Below are positions 21,760 to 30,187 of a stretch of 48,610 nucleotides of DNA, one piece after another. The first letter of the stretch is position 1; each line of letters opens with the position of its first letter. A model generated the notes under the pieces. That model worked only from the letters and a program-made list of their open reading frames with translations. It had not been told where the DNA came from and made no database searches. Both the position numbers and the translations under genes were made by a program. Source of the DNA: an uncultured Oscillospiraceae bacterium (GTDB lineage: Bacteria > Bacillota > Clostridia > Oscillospirales > Oscillospiraceae); NCBI GenBank assembly GCA_947632155.1, contig CANROF010000014.1, forward strand, positions 1 to 48,610, in the 5' to 3' direction.

Positions 21760-23261
21760 CGCCGCGGGACCTCCGTGGAAGCCTGGGGCCCGGCCAGCGG
21801 GTCCGGGCCCTCGCCGCCGTAGCGGGAGGACAGGGGCAGGTAGAAAGTGCTGCCCTCCTCTAAATTGGACAGGCCGCCGCCCAGCCTGGAGAAGTCAAAG
21901 TCGATCCTTATCTCGTTCCCTGAAAACGACCAGTCCAGAGTGGAAAGGTCCATGCTGTCCACGTTTTCCAGGGGAAGCCGCGGGCCGTAGGCCGTCTCGT
22001 AGATGGCGGCCTTGATGGCCTCCCGGGCCTCCTGGTCCGTGCAGCCCATGAGCTCCGGGATGCCCAGCTTCTCCCCCGTTCCGGCGTCGAAGGCCAGCGT
22101 GGACGTGGTGGAGTAGTGCCCGCCGGCGGTCCGGCCGTCATTATAAACATATAGACCGTTCAGGATGATAAGGCCCTGGCGGTTATCGTTCACGCTGAAC
22201 TGCTGGCTGCTCTCGTACACCTCGAGGTCCGTGTCGGGGAATTCCTCAATGTGCATGTCGATGTCCCGGCTCCTGACCAGGAACTCCTGGAGCAGCGTGT
22301 CCATGTACGCGTTTATGTTCTCCGCCACGGCCCCGGCGCCGCTGAAATAGGGGTAGGTGAAGGTCACGTGGGGCAGCTCCTGGGCCAGGTCGGGCACCGC
22401 CTGCTTCATGACATACGTAAGCCCGTCCTGGCTGTCCCCGTCCTCCGGCCCGTCGTCCGCGCCGGGAGGCACATCGCCGCCGGAGGGCGCGTCGCCGCCG
22501 TCCTCCGGGCCCGCGGGGCCGCCGGAGGGCTCTCCGGGGGCGTCCCCGGCGTCCATGCCGATGGAGGCCAGCTTTTCGGAGACATCCGGGTCTTCCCGGG
22601 CCTCCTCCAGGACAAATTCCGGTATCTCGCTCTTTTCAAAGCTCCGGACGGCGACGGCGGGCTGGCCGTCTTTTATGCTGAGCCGCGCCGTCTGGCCCGC
22701 CGACACCTGCTCCGTGGCGGGGAGCACGGCGTCCGCGGTCCTGGCGGTGCAGCGGACCTTGCCCTCGATGATGTAGACGTCGAAGGTATCCCCGTCCACG
22801 GCCCGCACCCAACCGCAGGTGCCCCGGACGGCCATGACCATGCTGGAGGACCGGATCTCCAGCGTCTCGTCCTCCTCCAGGGGCCTCGTCACGTTGAAAA
22901 AGAGGCTCCCCCGGTCAATCGCCAGCTCCAGCGCGCGGCCGTCGCGGCTTATTGTGACCGAGCTTTCCTGGTCAAGCTTCGTAAGCTTGGTGTCGTCCAG
23001 GTTTATCCACCCGTAGCTTGCACGCTCAGTGCCCACGGCGTAGCCGTCGTACAGCCCCAGGCGCAGCTCCATGCCCGCCATGGACCGCACTGGGACGTCT
23101 TTACCCCCGCCGTCGGTGACGGCCACGGAGCCCTCCGCCCGCACAAGCCACATGGCGGAGGCCCTGTTCTCTTTTCCCCCGGCCAGCAGCGCCGCGGTCA
23201 GTATCCCCGCCGCCAGAAGCACCGCCGCGCCGGCGATGAGGAGGATGCGTTTCTTCTTCAT
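21756..23261 (-). CDS. FecR-domain membrane protein 2 with DUF3298-like domain
   Basis: 501 residues. N-terminal membrane helix (about 5-28), FecR domain (about 34-205) nearly identical to its two neighbours (SYGWINLDDTKLTKLDQESS, LFFNVTRPLEEDETLEIRSS, RGTCGWVRAVDGDTFDVYII), Gly/Pro/Asp linker (about 240-275), and a DUF3298-like domain (about 285-485; HVTFTYPYFSGAGAVAENIN, YLPLSSRYGGEG). DUF3298 domains are known from RsiV, where they bind lysozyme; ligand binding here is inferred. ATG 23261 has GGAG upstream and lies 18 bases after FecR gene 3. The stop overlaps the 33-codon ORF. Confidence 0.85.
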   Translation of the reverse strand: MKKKRILLIAGAAVLLAAGILTAALLAGGKENRASAMWLVRAEGSVAVTDGGGKDVPVRSMAGMELRLGLYDGYAVGTERASYGWINLDDTKLTKLDQESSVTISRDGRALELAIDRGSLFFNVTRPLEEDETLEIRSSSMVMAVRGTCGWVRAVDGDTFDVYIIEGKVRCTARTADAVLPATEQVSAGQTARLSIKDGQPAVAVRSFEKSEIPEFVLEEAREDPDVSEKLASIGMDAGDAPGEPSGGPAGPEDGGDAPSGGDVPPGADDGPEDGDSQDGLTYVMKQAVPDLAQELPHVTFTYPYFSGAGAVAENINAYMDTLLQEFLVRSRDIDMHIEEFPDTDLEVYESSQQFSVNDNRQGLIILNGLYVYNDGRTAGGHYSTTSTLAFDAGTGEKLGIPELMGCTDQEAREAIKAAIYETAYGPRLPLENVDSMDLSTLDWSFSGNEIRIDFDFSRLGGGLSNLEEGSTFYLPLSSRYGGEGPDPLAGPQASTEVPRR

Positions 23262-23279
23262 ATTCCATACGCTCCTAAC

Positions 23280-25919
23280 TTAACCGATATAGCCCTCCAG
23301 GGCCGCAAAAAGGCCGTCTGTCTCCATAAGGCCCACGCAGGTGACGGTGTCGCCGCCGTTCTCCCGCCGGAAGCCCACCTCCGTGTCCGGGAGGGTGAGG
23401 GTGTCGGCGGTGGTCAGCGCCCCGGAGGCGTTTATGTACATGTACTCCCAGGCGGTTGACCTCTCCACGTACACCTCGCCGCCGTAGATCCAGGCGCTCT
23501 TGCGGTTGGCGCCTATGAGGGTGGAGCGGGCCTCGCCGCCGGACATGTAAACGAGGTAGGTCTGCACGGGCCGGACAAAGGCGTCCGCCCCGGCGTCATA
23601 TTTGCCGCACACCACCAGCGCCGCCAGGTTCCCGTCCATGGAGAAGAGCCTTGCCCGGCCCGTGGGGACGGTGGAGCCGTCGGTGGAGGGCACGGAGTCG
23701 GCGATGACGCGCCGGATCTCCGCCTGGAGCTTTGACGCCTCGTCGGCGGTGGGCTCCACGGGCTCCCCCGTGAAGAAATCGCCCAGCTCCGGCGCCGGGC
23801 CGCCGGCGCCCCAGTCCGCCTGCCACCGGGAGCTCAAGGGCAGCTCCACCTCCACGTGCTCCGTGTCGGACTCCAACGTCACCTGGTGGTTGTGGATGAC
23901 CGCCACCGCCACGCCCTTTTTGATGTAGAAGTCCAGGGTGTCCACGGGCAGCGCCGCCAGCACGTCCTCCCGGGCGGCGGCGAAGGCGGTGTCCCTCAGC
24001 TTTTCGCGGATGGCCGCCCGGATGCCGCTGACGCCGCCGTCCGCCGCCTCCGAGAGCTTCAGCCTCTCGCCGGTGGTCAGGTCAAAGGTGTAGTAGGTAT
24101 CCGGGAACACGTCCAGGTCGAACTGCAGGTTCTTGTCCTCGTGGTGGACGGACACGCACAGGACGCCCTCCATGGGGAAATCCACCCGGGTATCGTAGCT
24201 GTCCACGTAGGAGTCGTCCAGTTGCCGCTGGTCGTCGTAGGTCCGGCCAAAATAGGCGTCGTAATCGGCGGTGTATAGCGAGAGATGGCCGTCCGCGAGC
24301 TGCCGGAAATAGCGGTTGACCGCCTCGATTCCGGCGTAGGGGCCGGTGAGGACGGGAATCTGGTAGTAAAGCCGCTCTACCCGGTGGGTGATGCCCTCCG
24401 GCCGGAGGGTCCGAATCTCCCATTGGATGCCGCCGCTGCTGCCGGACAGGGCCGTCTCGCCGCCGGACGCGCCGCCGTTCTGCCACCTCTGGCCCAGGGG
24501 AATCTCCACCTGGAACGAGCCGCGGCCGTACTTATCGCCCAGGCCCACGCTGGAGAAGAGCGGCTCCACCAGGATGCTGTCGGACCGCGGGCAGAAAGAG
24601 AGGTCCTCCAGCCACACCGGAGAGAAGTAGGACGGCTGGAACTCCGCGCCGTATTGGGTCTGGCGCACGGCCGCGATGACGGCGTCGCAGATCTCCTGGT
24701 CGGTGCCGTCGGCGAATTGGCGGATCGTCAGCCGCTCCCCGGTGGTCAGGTCAAAGACGAAATACTGCGGTATGATGTCGTACTCGTTCAGGGGGTCGGG
24801 GTTTTGGATGTTCGGGTAGACGGATACGCACACGATGTTCTCCAGCGGGAAGTCCACCGCCACGTCCTTCCGGATGTTCAGGGAGACGGCGCCGGAGCCG
24901 TAGAGCCGGTCAAGGTCCTCGTCGTAGCCGGGGGGACACTTACTGTTTAAAAACCCGTCGGCCACCGTCTTCAAAAAGTCGTTGATGGCGGCGATTCCCG
25001 CCTCGGGGCCCTCGAAGACCGCCAGCTCATAGTAGATATAGCGGGCCTCGTGGGTGAGATCGGGCCGCTGGGTGCGGATGGTCCAGGTGATGTCCCCGTG
25101 GGCGCCGTTCAGGCCGTCGTCGTCATCGTCCCGGGTGTCCCAGTCGATCTCCTCCACGGAGCCGCCGGGGCCGTCCGGGCCCTCCGGGCCGCCGGAGGAT
25201 GTCCCGCCCCCGGTTACGCCCAGCGCGGCCAGCTTTTCGGAGAGGTCCGGGTCCGCCCCGGCCTCCGCCAGCACGAAGTCCGGGACGTCGCTTTCGCCGA
25301 AGGTCCCGACGGTTATCGTGGGCTCGCCGTTTTTGACGCTCATGCGGGCCGTCTGGCCCGCCGTCACCTGCTTCGTGGCGGGGAGGATAGCCCCGTCGGC
25401 ATTGGCCGTGCAGCGCACCGTGCCCTCGATGATATACACCTCGAATGTCTCCGCGTCCACCGCCCGCACCCAGCCGCAGGTGCCCCGGATGGCCATGACC
25501 ATACTGGAGGAACGAATTTCCAGCGTCTCGTCCTCCTCCAGGGGCCTCGTCACGTTGAAAAAGAGGCTCCCGCGGTCAACCGACAGCTCCAGCGCGCGGC
25601 CGTCGCGGCTTATTGTGACGGAGCTGTCCTGGTCAAGCTTCGTAAGCTTGGTGTCGTCCAGGTTTATCCACCCGTAGCTTGCCCGCCCGGTGCCCACGGC
25701 GTAGCCGTCGTAGAGTCCCAGGCGCAGCTCCATGCCCGCCATGGACTGTACCGGGACGTCCTCACCCTCGCCGTCGGTGACGGCGACGGTCCCCTCGGCT
25801 TTCACCAGCCACATGGCCGCGGCCTTTCCGCCGTCCCCGCCGGTCAGCAGGACCGCGGCCGCGATTCCCGCCGCCAGTACGATCACGGCGGCTATGATCA
25901 AAATAAGCTTCCTTTTCAT
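23280..25919 (-). CDS. FecR-domain membrane protein 3 with two DUF3298-like domains
   Basis: 879 residues. Membrane helix (about 5-27), FecR domain (about 36-205), linker with Gly/Pro and an Asp run (about 230-265), then two successive DUF3298-like domains. Domain A is about 275-500 (YYELAVFEGPEAGIAAINDF, YFVFDLTTGERLTIRQFADG). Domain B is about 515-710 (YYQIPVLTGPYAGIEAVNRY, YTFDLTTGERLKLSEAADGG). A C-terminal region of about 150 residues (TADEASKLQAEIRRVIADSV...) has no recognised family. It is the longest FecR paralogue here. Its ATG overlaps the TGA of the HD-GYP gene. Topology: short cytoplasmic tail, large outer part. Confidence 0.85.
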   Translation of the reverse strand: MKRKLILIIAAVIVLAAGIAAAVLLTGGDGGKAAAMWLVKAEGTVAVTDGEGEDVPVQSMAGMELRLGLYDGYAVGTGRASYGWINLDDTKLTKLDQDSSVTISRDGRALELSVDRGSLFFNVTRPLEEDETLEIRSSSMVMAIRGTCGWVRAVDAETFEVYIIEGTVRCTANADGAILPATKQVTAGQTARMSVKNGEPTITVGTFGESDVPDFVLAEAGADPDLSEKLAALGVTGGGTSSGGPEGPDGPGGSVEEIDWDTRDDDDDGLNGAHGDITWTIRTQRPDLTHEARYIYYELAVFEGPEAGIAAINDFLKTVADGFLNSKCPPGYDEDLDRLYGSGAVSLNIRKDVAVDFPLENIVCVSVYPNIQNPDPLNEYDIIPQYFVFDLTTGERLTIRQFADGTDQEICDAVIAAVRQTQYGAEFQPSYFSPVWLEDLSFCPRSDSILVEPLFSSVGLGDKYGRGSFQVEIPLGQRWQNGGASGGETALSGSSGGIQWEIRTLRPEGITHRVERLYYQIPVLTGPYAGIEAVNRYFRQLADGHLSLYTADYDAYFGRTYDDQRQLDDSYVDSYDTRVDFPMEGVLCVSVHHEDKNLQFDLDVFPDTYYTFDLTTGERLKLSEAADGGVSGIRAAIREKLRDTAFAAAREDVLAALPVDTLDFYIKKGVAVAVIHNHQVTLESDTEHVEVELPLSSRWQADWGAGGPAPELGDFFTGEPVEPTADEASKLQAEIRRVIADSVPSTDGSTVPTGRARLFSMDGNLAALVVCGKYDAGADAFVRPVQTYLVYMSGGEARSTLIGANRKSAWIYGGEVYVERSTAWEYMYINASGALTTADTLTLPDTEVGFRRENGGDTVTCVGLMETDGLFAALEGYIG

Positions 25920-27373
25920 CTCTTAACCGCCTCCCCGATCTCCGTTTCCCAACAGCGGCTTTCGATAAACGCGTCCGTGAGGGCAACGTCCAGCTTGCCC
26001 TCCTTCCGGGCCATGTCGCTGAGGATGCCCAGGGCCCGCTCCACCGGCATCCCCTTCTTGTAGGGCCTGTCCGGGGCGGAAAGGGCGTCGAACACGTCGA
26101 GTATCGTGATGATCCGCACCTCCGGAGGAATCTCCTCCCCCCTGAGGCCGCGGGGATAGCCCGTGCCGTTTAAGTACTCGTGGTGCCGGGAGGCCCAGTC
26201 CCGCACGTGCCGCAGGTCCTCCGGGAAGCTGATTTTTGAGAGCAGGCTGTCCGTCAGCTCCACGTGGTGTTCCATGATCTTCCGCTCCCGGGGCGACAGC
26301 GTCCCCCGGCGTATGGAGAGCATACTGAGCTCCTCCGGCGTGAGCCACGGCCGCGCCGCGCCCCGGGCGTCCGTGTACTCCCGCCGCGCAAGGGCCTCCA
26401 GGGCCTCCAGGCGCCCGTCCGTCTGGAAGCCGGCGGTGTCCGCCTCGTCGATAAGGGCACGGGCGTCCTCAATGTCCCGAAGCAGTCCGGCGTGCTCCTC
26501 CGCCGTAAGCTCGCCCCGGAGCTCCCGGATCTCCCCCCGGAGGGCGATGACCTCCAGGCGGTTTTGAATCTCCGCCCGCTGCTCCGGGCGGAGGCGGGCG
26601 GCCTTGTTCATGACCTCCAGGGGCGTCACTAACTTGCCGATGTCGTGGAGCCAGATGCTTATGATAAGCTCCTCCCGCCGCGGCGCGTCGATGCGCATGA
26701 TCCCGCGCCGGTCCAGGTAGTCGATGAATCTCTCCCCGTATGCGGCCATGTGCCGGCTGTGGCTGGCGTTGTAGGGCGTGCGCTCGTCAACGGCGGCGGA
26801 GAGCATCCTGACAAACGAGTGGAAGAGCTCCCGAATCTGACGTATGTACCGGACGTTCCTTACGGTTATGGCGGCCTGGGAGGCCACGGACTCCAGCACC
26901 AGCGCCATATCCTCCCGGAAGGGCCGGACGTTCCCGCCGCGGTCCATGGCGTTGATGAGCTGTATGACGCCCAGCTTCTCCCCCTCCCGGCTCACCATGG
27001 GCACCACCAGCATGGACCGGGTGCGGTAGCCGGTGATGGCGTCGTAGCTCCTGGGGCCGGAGAAGTCGCAGATGTCGCTTTCGTACACGTCGTCGATCAA
27101 AAGCGTCCTGCCCTCCATCAGCGCCAGGGCGCAGACGTTCTCCCGCCGCATGGGCACCGGCGGCAGGTCCGGCTCCCGGCCGTCCCCTCCCGCGCAGGTC
27201 CCCAGGGTGTTGTTGCGCATGATACGAAAATGCAGCGCGCCGCCCTCCAGGAGGTACACCGTCCCCGCGTCGCATTCGGCAAGCTCCATGACGCACTGGA
27301 GGATTTTCTCCATGAGCCTGCCTATGTCCCGCTCGGCGGAGAGCATCACGCCGATCTCCAGAACGCGTCTCAT
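25916..27373 (-). CDS. GAF / HD-GYP-type phosphohydrolase
   Basis: 485 residues, soluble. GAF domain (about 10-180; AECDAGTVYLLEGGALHFRI, SMLVVPMVSREGEKLGVIQL). HD-GYP domain (about 185-470): HSRHMAAYGERF, IWLHDIGKLVTP (HDxGK), EHHVELTDSLL, HHEYLNGTGYPRGL (HHExxxGxGYP) and DVFDALSAPDRPYKKGM. All metal ligands are present, so it should hydrolyse a cyclic (di)nucleotide; the substrate is not determined. About 100 extra, helical residues separate HDIGK from EHHVELT, a clear departure from ordinary HD-GYP length. ATG 27373 with GAGG is preferred; TTG 27388 would overlap the MBL gene by eight bases. Confidence 0.87.
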   Translation of the reverse strand: MRRVLEIGVMLSAERDIGRLMEKILQCVMELAECDAGTVYLLEGGALHFRIMRNNTLGTCAGGDGREPDLPPVPMRRENVCALALMEGRTLLIDDVYESDICDFSGPRSYDAITGYRTRSMLVVPMVSREGEKLGVIQLINAMDRGGNVRPFREDMALVLESVASQAAITVRNVRYIRQIRELFHSFVRMLSAAVDERTPYNASHSRHMAAYGERFIDYLDRRGIMRIDAPRREELIISIWLHDIGKLVTPLEVMNKAARLRPEQRAEIQNRLEVIALRGEIRELRGELTAEEHAGLLRDIEDARALIDEADTAGFQTDGRLEALEALARREYTDARGAARPWLTPEELSMLSIRRGTLSPRERKIMEHHVELTDSLLSKISFPEDLRHVRDWASRHHEYLNGTGYPRGLRGEEIPPEVRIITILDVFDALSAPDRPYKKGMPVERALGILSDMARKEGKLDVALTDAFIESRCWETEIGEAVKR

Positions 27374-27380
27374 ATTTTCC

Positions 27381-28166
27381 TCAGTCAAGCTCTATCACCA
27401 TACCCTCTCTGGCAAAAATGCACGCGCCGCCGGAAAGCCGCTCCTGGCCCTCCAAAAAATCGTCGTCGTGGTCCCCGGAATAGTGGGTCATCAGCACCCG
27501 CCCGGCGCCGCTGAGCCTCCCGGCCTCAACGCCCCGCCGCCAGGTGGAGTGGCCCCAGCCGGGGCGGAAGTCGTCCTCGGTGAAATTGGCGTCCCAGACG
27601 AGAAGGTCCGTCTCCCGGGCAAAAGCCGCGAGCCGCTCCATAAGCGCCCCGTCCGGCTCGCAGTCCGGGGTGTAGACAAGGCTCCTGCCGTCCCCGCGGA
27701 GCTTATAGATGAGGCTCCCGCCGGGGTGGCGGCTCTCCATGGCCGTGACGGTGAGCCACGGCCGTATCCGCGTATGCTCCCCGGGACGCAGCTCCCGGAA
27801 TTCCGCACCGGCGGGGTATTCCTCCACCCGCAGCGGCCAGCCCGGAGGGCCGATGACCCGGCCCAGCGTCTCCCGGAGCCCCGCCGCGCCCCAGAGGACG
27901 AGCTTCCGCCCGGGGTCGGAGAGCGCGGCAAAGTCCGTAAGGCCCAGAACGTGGTCTAAGTGTACGTGGCTCAGGAGGATGTGGAGCTCCCCCTCCGGCT
28001 CAAGGCCGGAAAGGCCCGTTCCGGCGTCCAGGACCACCGTCTCCCCTCCGCGATGAAGGGCAATACAGGAGGTGTGCCCCCCGAAGCGCGCGAAGCGCCC
28101 GCCGCTTCTGGGCGCGCCGCCCCGAACGCCCCGGACCTCCACGCGCCAGACATCTCCCCCGGTCAT
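27381..28166 (-). CDS. MBL-fold metallo-hydrolase (phosphodiesterase-like)
   Basis: About 261 residues. Metallo-beta-lactamase fold: FGGHTSCIALHRGGETVVLD then AGTGLSGLE, metal motif SHVHLDHVLGL (HxHxDH), ESRHPGGSLIYKL, YTPDCEPDG and LLVWDANF, MTHYSGDHDDD. The opening RGVRGGAPRSG-GRFARFGGHTSC resembles MBL hydrolases often grouped with cyclic-nucleotide phosphodiesterases/RNase Z. I infer cyclic-nucleotide or phosphodiester hydrolysis but cannot prove it. The start is uncertain: the ATG at 28196 coincides with the expected transcription start of the promoter at 28202, so ATG 28166 (GGGGG upstream) is chosen. First gene of the operon; the next gene follows within eight bases. Confidence 0.82.
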   Translation of the reverse strand: MTGGDVWRVEVRGVRGGAPRSGGRFARFGGHTSCIALHRGGETVVLDAGTGLSGLEPEGELHILLSHVHLDHVLGLTDFAALSDPGRKLVLWGAAGLRETLGRVIGPPGWPLRVEEYPAGAEFRELRPGEHTRIRPWLTVTAMESRHPGGSLIYKLRGDGRSLVYTPDCEPDGALMERLAAFARETDLLVWDANFTEDDFRPGWGHSTWRRGVEAGRLSGAGRVLMTHYSGDHDDDFLEGQERLSGGACIFAREGMVIELD

Positions 28167-28201
28167 ACGCATCCCCCGATTCACATAAGAATTCATTATA
28201 T

Positions 28202-28230
28202 ATTATACTGTCCCCCGCCCGCGTTTTCAA
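28202..28230 (-). promoter_or_regulatory. Promoter of the MBL/HD-GYP/FecR/cyclase operon
   Basis: Minus strand TTGAAA (28225-28230), 17 bases, TATAAT (28202-28207). No other good promoter or terminator is seen until 17361. Confidence 0.78.
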
Positions 28231-28260
28231 GCACCATCCCAAAAAAGCCGCAAAACCCCG

Positions 28261-28288
28261 AAAAAAAGCGCCCGGATGCCCGGACGCT
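28261..28288 (-). terminator. Terminator of pepC, downstream of the hairpin repeat
   Basis: Minus strand AGCGTCCGG, loop GCAT, CCGGGCGCT (one G-U pair) followed by T7 (28261-28267 as A on plus). It places the modular repeat inside the pepC 3' untranslated region. Confidence 0.82.
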
Positions 28289-28307
28289 CCAAAACTCTTT
28301 TTAAATA

Positions 28308-28571
28308 TTTTTTCCAAGGACATGCGCCTTGGAAAAAATCCCTTTTGTTTTGCGGAGTGTGCGGCCCTACGGGCCGTGCGCGGAGCAAAACAGCAGGGAA
28401 AATATTCTGAATTTCGCAAAATTCAGAATATTTTCCCGCACGTTCCCCTTGTCGGAAAAGCCCGTCAGGGCTTTTTCGACAAACTGAGGTGGTTTTTCGC
28501 TGAATTTCGCAAAATTCAGCGAAAAACCACCGCACATTCCCCTTTAAAATGGCCGCCACGCGGCCATTTTA
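28308..28571 (-). repeat. Modular 3'-UTR hairpin element, copy 2 (inverted, with an extra H1-H2 module)
   Basis: Read on the minus strand from the pepC stop: H1-like AAAATGGCCGC/GCGGCCATTTT (includes the stop codon), AAAGGGGAATGTGCGG, an H2 with TGCG loop, CCTCAGT, then H1 GTCGAAAAAGCCC-TGAC-GGGC (28449-28482), AAGGGGAACGTGCGG, an H2 with the CTGAATTT-TGCG core and new outer arms GAAAATATT/AATATTTTC, CCTGCTG, H3 (GTTTTGC/GCAAAAC enclosing CGGCCC-GTA-GGGCCG), AAAGGGA, and H4 TTTTTTCCAAGG-CGCATGT-CCTTGGAAAAAA (28308-28338). Confidence 0.85.
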
Positions 28572-29903
28572 CGCAAGTGACCCCATGGGGTCCCAGGGGG
28601 CGAGCTCGATGACGGGGGTATCCAAAACAGCGAGCTGCTCCGGCGTCAGGTACTTCTTGTTCACCACCACCTGGTACATGTACTCGTCAAACCACTTGTC
28701 CGACATGACGTAGTAGCCCTTCCGGCCGGCCTCGTCGCCCCAACTGTTCTCCACCCGCCAGCGGTTGGGCTTTCCGGCGTCGTCCAGGTTGACGCCCTGG
28801 AACACCATGGCGTGGGTCATCTGGCTCTGGCAGTAGTCCAGCCTCTCGGCCTTGGTCATGCTGAGCTTGATGTCCAGGGTGTTCTCGTAATCGTAGTTGT
28901 CCGGGTCCAGAAGTCCCGTCTCCCTGTCGGAATAGGGCCCCACGTCGCAGCCAAACCAGACGGGCTCGCCGTCGCGCATCTGGGCGATGGCGGCGGCCTT
29001 CACCTCGTCGATGGGCAGGTTTATGTAGCAGACGGGGTCCCCCTCCCGGACGTTGCCCAGCATCTTCACGGTGTAGCGGCGATAGAAGGGCTTGTCGGCG
29101 GTGGGGGCGTTGATGAGGCTGACGTACTGTTCCAGGTCCATGTCCACGTACTTTTTGAAAAACTCCCGGGGGGTGAGGCCTATGTCCCGGATGAAGCTGT
29201 CGTTTTTGTCCCGGACCTCCAGGTCCACGGTCCTGGGGGGCTCGCCCAGGCAGATGACCAGGATGCGGTAGACCTCCCCCACCATCCGCCGCTTCTCCGC
29301 CTCCAGGGCCTCGCGCTGACGGCCCTGGGCCGCCATGCGGCGGAGCAGGACGGCGTCGGTGCGCAAAAGCTCCGTCACCACCCGGTTCATGTCCCGGGTG
29401 GCGGAGGAAACCGCCGACTCCGGCATGGCGGACTTGGGCACCACGCCGTATTTTTTGACCAGATTCGCCATCATGTCCCACTGGCCGCCGTCGCCCACGG
29501 GGTCCCGCAGGAGGAAGTCCAGAAGGCGGCTGCCGGTGGGCTCGTCCAGGGTCGCCAGGACGTTCTCCAAAAACCAGTTGGCCTTTTCCAGCTTATCCCA
29601 GAAGAGCATGTAGTTTTGGGAAAGCTCGAAGTCCTTGAGGTCCAGCTTTTTCATGACCCGGGCGCGCATCACGTTCATGGCGGCGAAGAGCCAGCACCGG
29701 CCGCTGGCCTTCTGGCTGGTGACGCTCCCCTGCTGTAAGCTGACGGAGAAGGTGTGGGTGGTGCGGCGGCGGGCGCCGTGGGAAAGGCAGCTTTTATTGA
29801 GGCCGTTGGTCATCACGGCGTCCCGTGCCACAAGATTGGCCCGCTCCGCGCCAAATTCCGCGCTGAAGCCCTCAATGAGTTCCGGGGTGAGAGTATCGTT
29901 CAT
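28569..29903 (-). CDS. pepC: Aminopeptidase C (C1B cysteine peptidase, bleomycin hydrolase family)
   Basis: 444 residues, close to the usual length for the family. Catalytic Cys70 in QKASGRCWLFAAMN, His near 362 in MTHAMVFQGVN, Asn near 384 in RVENSWGDE; the oxyanion Gln is in VTSQKASGRC. The enzyme is a cytoplasmic hexameric aminopeptidase that trims peptides. ATG 29903 is preceded by AAAGGAGG. No signal peptide. Monocistronic, with its own promoter (29937) and a terminator at 28261. Confidence 0.93.
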   Translation of the reverse strand: MNDTLTPELIEGFSAEFGAERANLVARDAVMTNGLNKSCLSHGARRRTTHTFSVSLQQGSVTSQKASGRCWLFAAMNVMRARVMKKLDLKDFELSQNYMLFWDKLEKANWFLENVLATLDEPTGSRLLDFLLRDPVGDGGQWDMMANLVKKYGVVPKSAMPESAVSSATRDMNRVVTELLRTDAVLLRRMAAQGRQREALEAEKRRMVGEVYRILVICLGEPPRTVDLEVRDKNDSFIRDIGLTPREFFKKYVDMDLEQYVSLINAPTADKPFYRRYTVKMLGNVREGDPVCYINLPIDEVKAAAIAQMRDGEPVWFGCDVGPYSDRETGLLDPDNYDYENTLDIKLSMTKAERLDYCQSQMTHAMVFQGVNLDDAGKPNRWRVENSWGDEAGRKGYYVMSDKWFDEYMYQVVVNKKYLTPEQLAVLDTPVIELAPWDPMGSLA

Positions 29904-29936
29904 GGGTTTGCCTCCTTTAATATATTAATGTGCTCA

Positions 29937-29965
29937 ACTATATCACAAAAGTCCGGGGATGTAAA
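29937..29965 (-). promoter_or_regulatory. Promoter of pepC
   Basis: Minus strand TTTACA (29960-29965), 17 bases, TATAGT (29937-29942). Confidence 0.68.
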
Positions 29966-30018
29966 GCGATGTTTGAGCAAACCGGCGCAGGGAGCGTTGT
30001 CGGCGCAAAGTTTGGGAC

Positions 30019-30047
30019 TTGACAAACGGGGGGCGGTGGGGTATCTT
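30019..30047 (+). promoter_or_regulatory. Promoter of the transglutaminase lipoprotein gene
   Basis: TTGACA (30019-30024), 17 bases, TATCTT (30042-30047). The leader is about 135 bases; I see no known riboswitch in it. Confidence 0.65.
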
Positions 30048-30187
30048 TATTATGTATACGAAATACGAATTGGCAGCCCTGTTGCCGTCACTTATGTTCG
30101 CGCGCAAAGGGTGGACTGCGGCCGCTGGCGCGTTCCAGTGGTTTTTCTTTCGCCCCGCCGTTAAGGCGCGAAAATGGAGGTTTTTTC

